From Salipiger sp. CCB-MM3 (GTDB lineage: Bacteria > Pseudomonadota > Alphaproteobacteria > Rhodobacterales > Rhodobacteraceae), in the NCBI RefSeq assembly GCF_001687105.1, contig NZ_CP014596.1, positions 923,501 through 987,500 of the forward strand: a stretch of DNA of 64,000 nucleotides. Direction: 5' to 3'. Position 1 is the stretch's first letter; every line of letters begins with the position of its first letter. The notes beneath the pieces were generated by a model that was not told the origin of the DNA, ran no database searches, and saw only the letters and a program-made list of their open reading frames with translations. Below, piece by piece: positions 16,996 to 26,618 of the stretch. The translations under genes were made by a program, and so were the position numbers.

Positions 16996-17216
16996 GAAAT
17001 TGAAGCATAGCTGCCTTGCGTCAAGCATCGTTCATTTGCCGCGTCCAAGGTTAACTTCGGGCTCGACTCGGAAATTTGGCACGCGAGCGGCAGGTCGCGA
17101 CAGAGAAATTCCGCGTGCATTGGTTTGCGGGCGGGTCACCCGTTCTCTGCAATGCGCAGCATGCCTCGGCAAGGATATTTCTGCTATCCTCGGACCATTT
17201 TAGGGAGGGCTTTTCC

Positions 17217-19115
17217 ATGACCAACATCCATCGCAGATCGGTTCTGCTCGGGAGCGTGGCAGGTGCCGCGCTCGCGGCCACCTCTTTACGTTCCGTGGCT
17301 GATACGACGTCCCTGTCGGATATCGGAGCCTCGATCGTCTCGTCGCCCGAGGTGACCATCTTCCAGGCCCGCGAGATCGTCACCCTCGACCCCTCGCGGC
17401 CCATCGCAGAGGCCGTTGCGGTTGTGGGTGGCCGCATCCTGGCGACCGGTTCTGTCGATGAGGTCGAGGCCATCGTCGGGGACCAGCCCCGGCGATACGA
17501 CGCGCGCTTCGCGGATAAGGTCATCGTGCCCGGCTTCATCGCCCAGCATGATCATCCGGTGCTCGCAGCACTGACCATGTCGTCCGAGATTCTCTCGATC
17601 GAAGACTGGGCGCTGCCCACCGGTACGGTTCCGGCGGTCAAGGACAGAAAGGACTTCGTCACCCGCCTGACCAAGGCCGTGGCGGACAGCGGTGCTCCAG
17701 GAGAGCCGCTCATGAGCTGGGGTTACCATCCCGCCTTCTACGGCGCGCTGACGCGGGCCGACCTCGATGCGATCAGCACCGAGCGGCCCATTCTGGTCTG
17801 GGCACGGTCCTGTCACGAGATGATCCTGAACAGCGCGGCGCTCAAAGCGGGTGGTGTTACGCAGGAGATCGTCGATGCCTTCGACGACACGTCGCGGGCG
17901 CAGTCCAACCTCGAGGAGGGACGGTTCTGGGAGCAGGGTTTCTTTGCCGTCATGCCGAACATCGCATCCCTGGCCGCAAGCCCCGAACGGCTGCGCGCCG
18001 GGCTCGAATTGAGCCGGGACTACATGCACAGCAAGGGCATCACCTTCGGCAATGAACCGGGCGGCATTCTGGCAAAGCCCGTGCAGGACGCCGTCAACGC
18101 CGTCTTCTCCAGTCCCGACATGCCCTTCCGCTGGTCTTTCATCGTCGACGCGAAAAGCCTGGTGGCGCGCTATCCCGACGATGCCGAGGTGATCGCCCGC
18201 TCCGAGGAACTGGCCTCTTGGTACGGAGGCATGACAAGCCTCGCGCCGAAGCAAGCCAAGCTGTTCTCGGACGGCGCAATCTATTCGCAGCTCATGCAGG
18301 TCCGGGAGCCCTATCTCGACGCGCACCACGGCGAATGGATGATGGACCGCGAGCTCTTCGAGCGGGCATTTCGCGTCTATTGGGATGCGGGCTACCAGTT
18401 GCATGTCCATGTGAACGGCGATGCCGGTCTCGACCGGGTTCTCGACACGCTGGAGCTGAACCTGCGCCGCAACCCCCGCTACGATCATCGCACCCTCATC
18501 GTGCATTTTGCAGTCAGCGCCTTTGATCAGGTGGAGCGGATCAGGGCTTTGGGCGCCATCGTGAGCGGGAATCCCTACTATGTTACCGCTCTTGCGGATC
18601 AATACTCCGAGGTCGGCCTCGGCTCCGAGCGTGCTGATGCCATGGTTCGCCTCGGAGACCTGTCGCGGGCCGGTATCCGCTGGTCCCTGCATTCGGACAT
18701 GCCGATGGCACCTGCCGACCCGCTCTTCCTGATGTGGTGTGCGGTCACCAGGCAGACGAGCTCCGGTCGCGTCGCCGCGCCGGATCAGACGGTGACCGTC
18801 GAAGAGGCACTGCGCGGGGTGACCATCGAGGCCGCCTATTCGCTGAAGATGGAGAACGAGATCGGAAGCATCGTCCCCGGCAAGCGCGCCAACCTGACAA
18901 TCCTCGACAAGAACCCGATGAGCGCTGAGCCCGAGGAGTTGCTGGACATCGGCGTCTGGGGAACGGTCATCGAAGGCCGGGTGCTCGAGGCCGGTAAGGC
19001 GCAGCAAGACGCGAGTCTTGCGCCACGGTCTATTTCCGATCCGGGGAGCAAGACGTCTGAATTTGAGTTCGCCGCGCTGGAACATGTTCTGCGGATTGTA
19101 CACGTTCATCGCTGA
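17217..19115 (+). CDS. Exported amidohydrolase (YtcJ-like, amidohydrolase 3 family)
   Basis: A 632-residue metal-dependent hydrolase with a twin-arginine type signal (MTNIHRRSVLLGSVAGAALA). Family features in order: VTLDPSRPIAEAVAVVGGRI, the metal site in VPGFIAQHDHPV, LHVHVNGDAGLDRVLD, the WSLHSDMPMAPADPL Asp/His region and GSIVPGKRANLTILD near the C-terminus. YtcJ-type enzymes hydrolyse amides or cyclic amides, but the substrate here is unknown. A longer frame starts at 17076, but an AGGGAGGG RBS and the Tat signal favour 17217. The last ~20 residues (EFAALEHVLRIVHVHR) are atypical and may be a replaced tail. Confidence 0.8.
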   Translation: MTNIHRRSVLLGSVAGAALAATSLRSVADTTSLSDIGASIVSSPEVTIFQAREIVTLDPSRPIAEAVAVVGGRILATGSVDEVEAIVGDQPRRYDARFADKVIVPGFIAQHDHPVLAALTMSSEILSIEDWALPTGTVPAVKDRKDFVTRLTKAVADSGAPGEPLMSWGYHPAFYGALTRADLDAISTERPILVWARSCHEMILNSAALKAGGVTQEIVDAFDDTSRAQSNLEEGRFWEQGFFAVMPNIASLAASPERLRAGLELSRDYMHSKGITFGNEPGGILAKPVQDAVNAVFSSPDMPFRWSFIVDAKSLVARYPDDAEVIARSEELASWYGGMTSLAPKQAKLFSDGAIYSQLMQVREPYLDAHHGEWMMDRELFERAFRVYWDAGYQLHVHVNGDAGLDRVLDTLELNLRRNPRYDHRTLIVHFAVSAFDQVERIRALGAIVSGNPYYVTALADQYSEVGLGSERADAMVRLGDLSRAGIRWSLHSDMPMAPADPLFLMWCAVTRQTSSGRVAAPDQTVTVEEALRGVTIEAAYSLKMENEIGSIVPGKRANLTILDKNPMSAEPEELLDIGVWGTVIEGRVLEAGKAQQDASLAPRSISDPGSKTSEFEFAALEHVLRIVHVHR

Positions 19116-19370
19116 AGAGAAGCGCCTCGCGCCAAGCAATCACAGAACAAGCCACAATCACCTTACTCTGTCGGGTGGATATGAGGGCCATGCCGCGCCT
19201 GCGAAAGAAGTATGCGCCATGCGATCAGCCTGAATGTCACGAAAGGGCTCCAAGCGGTCATGCGGCGGCGCGGCGTGCGGCGTGACCAGGCTAGCGGGGC
19301 TGCATGACGCACCCGGCCGCTTGCTGCCGTTCATCGGGTTGTTCATCGCTAAGCGCTTTGTGCCGAACCT
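19116..19370. other. Gene-free stretch
   Basis: Between the amidohydrolase and an IS110 stump. No supported gene; probably residual mobile DNA. Confidence 0.45.
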
Positions 19371-19658
19371 GATGGGGTGGATTGCTCCCGCTCCCGGCGC
19401 CGCAATTCGCCATAGTGCAGGTGTCAGAATCTGCAATTGAGAGGAGCCACCCCATGCAAGTTACCACTGTGGGCCTCGACCTGGCCAAGAACATCTTCCA
19501 TGTCCACGGAGTTACCGAGACCGGAGAGGTTGCCTTCAATCGGCCTTTGCGCCGGGCGCAGGTGCTGGCGTTCTTCGAGAGACTGTCGCCCTGCCTCATC
19601 AGTATCGAAGCCTGCGCATCGAGCCACCACTGGGGCCGCGAGCTTACGAAGCTCGGTC
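19371..19658 (+). mobile_element. 5' stump of an IS110-type element with truncated transposase
   Basis: Matches the left end and first 68 transposase codons of the full element at 25277-26618 (ATG at 19454, MQVTTVGLDLAKNIFHVHGV). Homology ends after GCTCGGTC at 19658; about 30 bp later the LprI module copy B starts. The DEDD residues beyond the first Asp and Glu are lost, so it is inactive. Confidence 0.9.
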
Positions 19659-19691
19659 CATGGCCTTTTCCCCCTCGCATAGCATGCTCTT

Positions 19692-20078
19692 TCACCGAGC
19701 GTAGCGCATGAGTTCGATCGCTCTTTCTCGACCGAGCTCGATCTTGCACGAGTTGATCCCAATGCCGGTGCCCGAGCCGCCTCCGAACGTGGCGCCCACG
19801 TACTCGCACTGAGCGTCGCGGTACTCTGACCAGGCAGCCTGCGAAGCCTCGAGCGCCGGGACGGCTACAGTACGCCCTGTCACGTCGTCGAGTTCTTCGG
19901 CTGAGACCATAGCGGACCTCAGATAGACTTCGAGCGCGGCATCGACCCTCTTCAGAATGTCGGTGACACACTCCCCGATCTCGATTTGGCTACTCCCGCC
20001 ACACTCTGTCGCAGGATCAGCGACCGCGGCGATCGGCAGGCCAAGAGCAAGCAAAACCGATACGGCGACACATCTCAT
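19692..20078 (-). CDS. LprI-like (DUF1311) exported protein, copy B
   Basis: A 128-residue near-identical copy of the protein at 9344-9730, with the same signal peptide, Cys pattern and GGGGAGG RBS. Differences are a handful of residues, for example DILKRVDAALEVYL for DALERVDAALDVYL and NSCKIELG for NSCRIELG. Both copies are open from start to stop, so either could be expressed. Confidence 0.78.
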   Translation of the reverse strand: MRCVAVSVLLALGLPIAAVADPATECGGSSQIEIGECVTDILKRVDAALEVYLRSAMVSAEELDDVTGRTVAVPALEASQAAWSEYRDAQCEYVGATFGGGSGTGIGINSCKIELGRERAIELMRYAR

Positions 20079-20115
20079 GTCGTAGACCTCCCCAGCATGT
20101 AGCTAAAGGAGAGAC

Positions 20116-20282
20116 CTACTCGGCCCGCTTGGCAACCTCGATCTTCGCATTGCAGATGCCTTTACCGATTTCATCGCGTTTGATCCCATCGCGCTGGATT
20201 GGGCCTGGGGTTGCGCCTCCGTGGTCGCTCCCCTGGATTTGGGTGAGATACAGCTTTTTGCTCGCAGTGACCGCGATGCTTT
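20116..20282 (-). pseudogene. 3' remnant of the gene upstream of lprI, copy B
   Basis: The open C-terminal ~55 codons of an unidentified gene, reading VTASKKLYLTQIQGSDHGG and ending CNAKIEVAKRAE. No family was recognised. The frame is cut off at the module edge. It is followed after 37 bp by the lprI-like gene, so the two were originally a gene pair. Confidence 0.5.
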
Positions 20283-20382
20283 AGGGGGCGTGTGTGCCGT
20301 CGAACCCCGACAAAAGTTGAGGAAACACTCGCGATGACTGTCTCGCTGCACCTACACTGTCACCTTACAAAAGCATGCGCAG

Positions 20383-21538
20383 GTGCAGGACAAGAAAACA
20401 GTCGACCTTGCCGGATTTCGTGCGCACTATCCCATCTCTAAGTCTGAATATTATCGTTCGATACATCGGCAACCGTCGCGTGACATTGTCTTCCACCAGT
20501 TCGTGCGGCCGCAACTACACAGTTCGTATCTGCAGATTGAACGGAGTTTCTCCGCAATGAGTGCCCCTAGATCGCTTTTCGAGTACACGTCCTTTAGCTG
20601 GCAACAGAGTGCCCTGCATGGGCAAAGCTACGAAGAGGCTCTTATCAGTACCGTCGACGACTTCCGCTTCGAGGGAGACGCGGTTCCGGAGATTTCCATC
20701 CAGTCCACCAAGCTTATCCGCTCGAAAAGCAGCATTCACCACGTCCGCTCTACTGGTCACATGATCACGGCTCAGCAGGATAGTAGCGTCACCGCGATGT
20801 TCCCATTGCAGGGCAGACAGATTGTCGATGATGGAGACGAAGTGTCCGGTGCAGGATTGGACCAAAGCCTCACACTGCGCCCCTCGCGCCGGAGCACATG
20901 GGTCAAGCCGCAGAGCACGAAGCTCTTCGAGGCAGTCATGCTGAAGGTTCCTGAGGAGTTCGTAGGCACACGAGCGCTAAGAGTCCCGGCACAGCGTGAG
21001 CGGGCGGCAGCGATGGTTGGCGACTGCGCCTGATGCCGCACCCGCGCTGAGGGAACTGATCCGGTACATCCTCGCTGATCTCGGCTCGGCTCGCCCAATC
21101 CACATCTCAGCCGGCGCTTGCCATTCGATGGAGACCCTTCTTTGGGAGCACTTCCGCGTGTTTCTTGCCGTGTCCGAAGGGGAGGAGGCTGAGATTGCCA
21201 CCGAGAGCGCGGCAAAGGTCCGCATGGCCAACGACTTCATGCATGGTCACTATGACGAGCCTCTCACGGTCGAAACGATTGCCATGTCAGTCGGCGCCTC
21301 TGCACGCAGCCTGCAATCGGCGTTCCGACGTGTAACGGGCCAGACCCCCTGGGAAAGGTTAACCGCCATCCGTCTCGAAGCAGTCCGGCACCGCCTTTTG
21401 TCCCCTCAAGATACGGGAAACGTAACCGCGGTAGCGATGAATTCCGGCTTCAGCCACCTCGGCCGCTTTGCGGCGCTCTATCGAAAAACCTACGGCGAGC
21501 GCCCATCGGAAACTCTGGCGAGAAAGCTCCGGAAATAA
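20383..21538 (+). pseudogene. AraC-family regulator with an internal frameshift
   Basis: Two frames cover one AraC-type regulator. The first (GTG at 20383, MQDKKTVDLAGFRAHYPISK) gives the cupin-like sensor part and reads out of frame near 21000-21035. The second carries the C-terminal DNA-binding domain (ANDFMHGHYDEPLTVETIAM, then SVGASARSLQSAFRRVTGQT and the family end SHLGRFAALYRKTYGERPSE). The junction near VPAQRERAAAM / RQRWLATAPD needs a shift of one base. Either the gene is dead or the base call is wrong. Its target could be the exported-protein genes immediately downstream. Confidence 0.8.
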
Positions 21539-21684
21539 TTCGCGCCCTTCCGCGCAATCAGGATAGCCCATTGCGGAAATCGGATAGCCAGACCCGCAAG
21601 CTCCAGCGCTAATGCAATGGCACGTACCCGCGGGTCGACAAAACGACCGCAAGAAAAGTCTAAAAAAGTCAGGAGCCTCATGCC

Positions 21685-22062
21685 ATGCAACACTCTATTA
21701 GAACCCGCACAGTCACTGCCCTCGGGGCGCTGACCGTTTCCCTCGTCACCGCGGGCTGCATGAGCGATGCAGGCGGCAGTTCCTACCAGTCCGGCATTGC
21801 CCGCGACCATTCGGCCGACCGGGCAAATGGCAGCATCAACGCGCGTAGCGGCGGCGGCTACACCTTCACCCTCAGCCGCGACGGGACCGTCTGCACCGGC
21901 GTTTTCGACGAAGCCGCCGCCGCAAAGGCCACCGAGCTTGCGGTCATGAATTGTTCTGGCGGCGCACGCGGAAGCGCGACCATAGTTTACGACAGTGAAG
22001 CCAAGCCGGATCGCGTCGTATACGCTGTGAACGGCGAAGGCGGCGGCACGATCGAATTCTGA
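21685..22062 (+). CDS. Small lipoprotein of unknown function
   Basis: A 125-residue protein with a lipobox (TVSLVTAGC, Cys about residue 27), so it is lipid-anchored in the envelope. The mature part is Gly/Ser-rich with a repeated-strand look (GGGYTFTLSRDGTVCTGVF) and ends GGGTIEF. One Cys pair (TVCTG, MNCSG) may form a disulfide. AGGAG lies 12 nt before the ATG. The gene is the first of three exported-protein genes in the same direction. Confidence 0.7.
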   Translation: MQHSIRTRTVTALGALTVSLVTAGCMSDAGGSSYQSGIARDHSADRANGSINARSGGGYTFTLSRDGTVCTGVFDEAAAAKATELAVMNCSGGARGSATIVYDSEAKPDRVVYAVNGEGGGTIEF

Positions 22063-22112
22063 AGATACCGGCAAGTGCCGCTGCGGACCGTCTGAGGAGC
22101 GACAGACAGATC

Positions 22113-23093
22113 ATGCGTATCACCAACCTCCTGATCCTTCTTTGGATCGCCTTGGTTCCTGCCGCCGCGAGCGCGCAACCGATTGAGGAAAAGCGTGTCT
22201 CTTTCGCTGCCGGGACGTCTGGGGCGACGATCCGGGCAAGCCTCAAGGGCGACCAGATCACCGACTACCTGCTCGGCGCCAGCGCCGGGCAGACCATGAC
22301 GATCGATTTCGCCTCCAGCAATCCCGCAGGCTATTTCAACCTGATGATCGGCAGCGATCCGGCGGCGATCCATATCGGCTCGACCGCCGGCGGCCATTTC
22401 AACGGGGTATTGCCCGGCTCGGGAGATTACCGCATCCGCGTGTACCTGATGCGCAGCGCCGCGCGCCGGGGCGAGACCACCGATTACACGCTCACCGTTT
22501 CGATCGGTGGAAAGGCAACGACACCTACCCCTGCGGCGCCCGACTACGCTGACGGGCTGTCGGGCGGACCGGATTGGTGGCAGGTCACTGGGGTTTCGGC
22601 CGGGGACACGCTGAATGTCCGGGCCGGGCCCGGCACCAAGAACCCGGTCGTCGGGCAACTCGCCAATGGCCACCGGGTGCGCAATATGGGCTGCCAGATG
22701 AACGGCCAGACCAAGTGGTGCCAGATTGAGTTTCCCGGTGATCAACCGCTCGTCGGCTGGACAGCAGGGCGCTATCTGCACGAGGCCGCAGCGCCCCCGA
22801 CGCAGGCCCCCGCCAGCCATGAGGCGCGCGGCAGCGTGCCCTGCGCGCAGGCGGCCGGTCAGCCGATGGGTTCCTGCCCGTTCCGCGTTGCGCGCGGCAG
22901 CGGAGGCACGGCAAGCGTCTGGATCACCCTGCCAGGCGGGGGCGAGCGCTATCTTGATTTCCGCGACGGCCAGCTTGTCGGCAGCGATCCGGGCAAGAGC
23001 GTCAGTCACACCCGCAACGCCGATCTCAACATGATCCTCGTCGATGGCGCCGAGCGCTACGAAATTCCCGACGCGGTGCTCTACGGCGGCTGA
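22113..23093 (+). CDS. Exported SH3b-domain protein
   Basis: A 326-residue protein with a signal peptide (MRITNLLILLWIALVPAAASAQ). Residues ~40-130 form a beta-rich domain of the kind found in inhibitor-type proteins (GQTMTIDFASSNPAGYFNLM). A bacterial SH3 domain follows (SAGDTLNVRAGPGTKNPVVG, about residues 165-220), then a Cys-containing C-terminal domain (VPCAQAAGQPMGSCPFRVAR). SH3b domains commonly bind cell wall. It starts 51 bp after the lipoprotein gene and 52 bp before the M13 peptidase gene, probably as one operon. Confidence 0.78.
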   Translation: MRITNLLILLWIALVPAAASAQPIEEKRVSFAAGTSGATIRASLKGDQITDYLLGASAGQTMTIDFASSNPAGYFNLMIGSDPAAIHIGSTAGGHFNGVLPGSGDYRIRVYLMRSAARRGETTDYTLTVSIGGKATTPTPAAPDYADGLSGGPDWWQVTGVSAGDTLNVRAGPGTKNPVVGQLANGHRVRNMGCQMNGQTKWCQIEFPGDQPLVGWTAGRYLHEAAAPPTQAPASHEARGSVPCAQAAGQPMGSCPFRVARGSGGTASVWITLPGGGERYLDFRDGQLVGSDPGKSVSHTRNADLNMILVDGAERYEIPDAVLYGG

Positions 23094-23144
23094 TCCAAGC
23101 CGCCAGTTCAACCACAAGAGCCAACCACCCCAAGGAGGCCCGCC

Positions 23145-25211
23145 ATGTTCGCCAGCCTGATCCGCACCACCGCCCTCACGGGCCTGTTCGCCGGGGCGGC
23201 TGCCGCGCAGCAGGCGCTGCCCGAGCCTGGACCGGACGAGCTTGCCTTTTCGGTGGAAAACATGGATCCGAGCGCCGATCCGGCGGCTGATTTCTACCGC
23301 TATACGTCCGGCGGCTGGGTTGACCGGGTGCAGCGCCCGCCGCAGCTGCCCGCCTATGGAATCTTCTCGATCATGGTCGAACGGTTGACCAAGCAAGTGG
23401 CCACCGTGGCCGAGGCCGCCGGTGCCGAAGCGGGTGATGCGCCGAAAGGCTCGCCGACGCAGCTCGTGGGGGATTTCTACAACGCCTACATGGATGTCGA
23501 CGCCATTGACGCCGCCGGGATCGAGCCGATCCGGGATATGCTGGACGAGGTGGCCGCAGTCGAAACGCTGGAAGACCTGACCCGCATCGCGGGCGCGCAG
23601 GCCGCCGCTGCCGGACCCGGCCTTCTGGCGATGTTCGGGCCCGGGCCGGACCCGACAGACACCAAACGCCATGCCATGTACGCGCTTGGCCAGACATTCG
23701 GCATGGATCGCCATTTCGTAGAGACCCTGCGCATGCCGCCGGGCAGCGCCCCGCTTGCGGCATACAGGACCTACATTCAAGGGTTGCTGACCGCTGCGGG
23801 ATACGCCGAAGAGGACGCCGCGCGGATTGCCGAGGTCGCCATCGGGATCGAGACACGGCTCTACGCGGGATTTCTCACCCCCGCCGAGGGCAAGGACCCA
23901 ACTAACAGGTACGGACGGCTGCCCTATGACGCGGTGCAGGCACAGGTCCCCGAATTCGACCTCGGACTCTACCTCGACACCGTCGGTTTCGAGCGACCCG
24001 AAAGCTTCTTTGTCTATGAGCCCCGCGCACTCCCCGCTCTGTCGGGCGTGCTGCGCGAGACGCCGCTCGACGATCTGAAGGACTACATCTCCTTCCGCCT
24101 CATCCACAATTACGCGCCCTTCCTGACAAGTGCGCTGCGCGCGCCCAAGCTCGATTTCGAAGAGGCGCTGCTCGGCGCCCGCAACGATCGCCCGCGCGCG
24201 GAACAGCTCTATGCGCTCCTCCTCGAAAAGCTCGGCCATCCGGCCAGCCAGCTCTACGTCGAGGCCTATTATCCCGAGGAGACCAAGGCCGAGGTGCTCG
24301 ATCTCATCGAGCGCATCAAGGCGGTGTTCCGGGCAAGGATCGAGACCCGCGATTGGCTCTCCGAGCCGACCCGCGCCGAGGCGCTGAGCAAGATCGACAG
24401 CTTTTACTACAAGGTTGGCTACCCCGACACATGGGTCGATTTCAGCAGCGTCGAGATCGTCCCCGACGACCCCGTCGCCAATATCATCGCGCTCGGACGC
24501 TTCGACATGGCGCGCACGCTTGACCAGCTGACGCGCCCGCCGGAGCATGAGGAATTCAACGCCAGTTCGACCCTGCCGATGGCGATGAACGCGGCCTACA
24601 CGCCCAACATCAACGGCTTCGAGGTGACCGCCGCGATCACCCAGCCACCGGTGTTCTCGGCGGATATGGATGCACCGCTGAAATTCTGCCGCATCGGCGC
24701 GGTGATCGGGCACGAGATGACCCACGGGTTCGATTTTTCGGGCCGCAAGTACGATGCCGAGGGCAATTACCGCGACTGGTGGACACCCGAAGATGCCGAG
24801 GCTTTCCTTGCCGAGGCGCAAAAGCTGATCGACCAGGCGGATGCCTACGAGGTGCTTCCGGGCCTGTTCATCAATGGCGCGCTCGGCGTTGGCGAGAACA
24901 TGGCCGATGTCGGCGGCATCACCTTCGCCTACGAGGCTCTGATGACCTATCTCGAAGAGCATCCCGAGGAGAATGTCGAGGTGGATGGCCTCAGCCCCGC
25001 CGAACGCTGCTTCACCGCCTGGTCGCAGTTCTGGACGATGAAGGCGACGGACCAGTACCTACAGGCGCTTGTGGCGAACGATGGGCATGCGCCAGATTTC
25101 TACCGCTCGACAGCCGCGCTGCAGCACGTGGATGCCTTCTACGAGACGTTCGGTGTCGAGGAAGGCGATCCCATGTGGCTGCCGCCGGAGCGCCGCGCCC
25201 GCGCATGGTGA
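23145..25211 (+). CDS. M13-family zinc metallopeptidase (neprilysin/PepO-like)
   Basis: A 688-residue exported endopeptidase. Signal-like N-terminus MFASLIRTTALTGLFAGAAA, M13 N-terminal domain from about residue 30, then the catalytic domain with HEMTH at 523-527 (two zinc ligands and the catalytic Glu) and the third ligand in GENMADVGG (Glu 584). The family C-terminal signature GDPMWLPPERRARAW is complete. M13 enzymes cut peptides up to about 50 residues. A strong AAGGAGG RBS precedes the ATG. Likely works in the periplasm on peptides from outside or from envelope turnover. Confidence 0.9.
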   Translation: MFASLIRTTALTGLFAGAAAAQQALPEPGPDELAFSVENMDPSADPAADFYRYTSGGWVDRVQRPPQLPAYGIFSIMVERLTKQVATVAEAAGAEAGDAPKGSPTQLVGDFYNAYMDVDAIDAAGIEPIRDMLDEVAAVETLEDLTRIAGAQAAAAGPGLLAMFGPGPDPTDTKRHAMYALGQTFGMDRHFVETLRMPPGSAPLAAYRTYIQGLLTAAGYAEEDAARIAEVAIGIETRLYAGFLTPAEGKDPTNRYGRLPYDAVQAQVPEFDLGLYLDTVGFERPESFFVYEPRALPALSGVLRETPLDDLKDYISFRLIHNYAPFLTSALRAPKLDFEEALLGARNDRPRAEQLYALLLEKLGHPASQLYVEAYYPEETKAEVLDLIERIKAVFRARIETRDWLSEPTRAEALSKIDSFYYKVGYPDTWVDFSSVEIVPDDPVANIIALGRFDMARTLDQLTRPPEHEEFNASSTLPMAMNAAYTPNINGFEVTAAITQPPVFSADMDAPLKFCRIGAVIGHEMTHGFDFSGRKYDAEGNYRDWWTPEDAEAFLAEAQKLIDQADAYEVLPGLFINGALGVGENMADVGGITFAYEALMTYLEEHPEENVEVDGLSPAERCFTAWSQFWTMKATDQYLQALVANDGHAPDFYRSTAALQHVDAFYETFGVEEGDPMWLPPERRARAW

Positions 25212-25276
25212 GTGGCCGGATGGCGGGTCAACTTTTCAGTTGCCGGACCACACCCGGCTGGACAGCGGACGTTCCA

Positions 25277-26618
25277 GATGGGGTGGATGGCTCCCGCTCC
25301 CGGCGTCGCAATGCGCCATACTGCAGGTGTCAGAATCTGCAACTGAGAGGAGCCACCCCATGCAAGTTACCACTGTCGGCCTCGACCTCGCCAAGAACAT
25401 CTTTCATGTCCACGGAGTTTCCCAGACCGGAGAGGTCGCTTTCAATCGGCCTTTGCGTCGGGCGCAGGTGCTGGCGTTCTTCGAGCGACTGTCGCCCTGC
25501 CTCATCGGCATCGAAGCCTGCGCATCGAGCCACCACTGGGGCCGCGAGCTTACGAAGCTCGGTCATACTGTCCGGCTGATGCCGCCGATGTACGTCAAAC
25601 CTTACGTGAAACGGGGTAAGTCCGACGCGGTCGATGCAGAAGCCATTTGCGAGGCCGTGACGCGACCGACGATGCGTTTTGTCGAGATCAAGTCCGAGGA
25701 CCAGCAGGCGCTTCTCTCCTTGCACCGCGCACGGGACTTCGTGGTTCGACAGCGCACCCGGTTGATCAACATGCTCCGAAGCTTGGCCGCGGAATTCGGG
25801 GTTGCCATCGCCCGGGGCGTCACGCGGGCTATCGATTTTGCGAAAGGGATCATCGAGGGCAAGCAGTCCGGGTTCCCCGAGCTCGCCCAAGACGTTCTGC
25901 GGGTTCTCAGCCGTCAGCTGGTCGAACTGCACAACCGCCTTCGCTGGTACGAGATCACCATGCGTATCCAGGCTCGTCTCAGCCGCCAAGCGCAACTCCT
26001 GCAGACCATTCCCGGCGTCGGACCAGTGACCGCCTCGGCCGTGGCCGCCACGATCGGGTCGGGTCACCAGTTCAAGAGTGGTCGGGAATTTGCGGCGTGG
26101 CTTGGTCTGACACCGCGCAACCACTCCAGCGGTGGCAAAGAGCGGCTGGGAAAGATCACGAAGATGGGCGATCGGTACCTGCGCCAGCTTATCGTCGTCG
26201 GGATGACATCGCGTGTGCGGCAGGTCACCAATCATCCCGAGCGTGCCGATCCCTGGCTGACGAAGCTGTTGCAGAGAAAACCGGCCCGGCTCGCGACTGT
26301 CGCCATGGCGAACAAGACGGCGCGGATCATGTGGGCGGTGCTGACCAGAAACGAACCCTACCGCCCTCACACAGCCTGAGACATACCGAAACAGCGAGAT
26401 AGCAAGACCGACGATGTGATGGTGTACCCTTCAGCCGCAACGATCAGGACGCTCCGCCGAATGTCCAGGGCGCAATTGCCCGCTTTCCAGATAGGAACCT
26501 GACCTGCGGATCCCATCAGGGCCAGCGGTGTGAAACGCGCAAACAGGCCGGACACAAGACCGCTTCTGAAAAGGTACACGAGATCATTTACGACTTGCTA
26601 TGCGGGAGCCATCCACAC
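25277..26618 (+). mobile_element. Complete IS110-type (IS1111-like) insertion sequence
   Basis: About 1.34 kb with sub-terminal inverted repeats TGGATGGCTCCCGC (25284-25297) and GCGGGAGCCATCCA (26602-26615). Sub-terminal repeats are typical of the IS1111 branch of IS110, which moves by a DEDD recombinase. The exact ends are set only by comparison with the stump at 19371. It sits 65 bp after the M13 gene. Confidence 0.88.
25360..26379 (+). CDS. IS110-family transposase
   Basis: A 339-residue DEDD recombinase. The N-terminal domain shows VGLDLAKN (Asp), GIEACASSHHW (Glu) and KSDAVDAEAI (Asp pair); the C-terminal Transposase_20 domain has IPGVGPVTASAVAATIG and FAAWLGLTPRNHSSGGKERL. Full length and uninterrupted, so potentially active. 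A GAGAGGAG RBS precedes the ATG. Confidence 0.93.
   Translation: MQVTTVGLDLAKNIFHVHGVSQTGEVAFNRPLRRAQVLAFFERLSPCLIGIEACASSHHWGRELTKLGHTVRLMPPMYVKPYVKRGKSDAVDAEAICEAVTRPTMRFVEIKSEDQQALLSLHRARDFVVRQRTRLINMLRSLAAEFGVAIARGVTRAIDFAKGIIEGKQSGFPELAQDVLRVLSRQLVELHNRLRWYEITMRIQARLSRQAQLLQTIPGVGPVTASAVAATIGSGHQFKSGREFAAWLGLTPRNHSSGGKERLGKITKMGDRYLRQLIVVGMTSRVRQVTNHPERADPWLTKLLQRKPARLATVAMANKTARIMWAVLTRNEPYRPHTA

Larger units (their letters stand above)
19688..20282 (-). repeat. LprI module, copy B (595-bp duplicated segment)
   Basis: Gap-free partner of 9340-9934. Flanked on the left by the IS110 stump and on the right by the region in front of the frameshifted AraC gene. Confidence 0.85.

Noticed and set aside
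17286..19139. A 617-codon open frame on the minus strand
   Set aside because: Antisense to the amidohydrolase with its Tat signal and metal motifs.
20375..20560. Short frame starting at an ATG in front of the AraC gene
   Set aside because: It is out of frame with the recognisable AraC sensor part, which starts at the GTG at 20383.
21987..24962. A 991-codon open frame on the minus strand
   Set aside because: Antisense to the M13 peptidase and SH3b genes, no family features, and composition rich in Arg, Gly and His as expected of the reverse strand of GC-rich genes.
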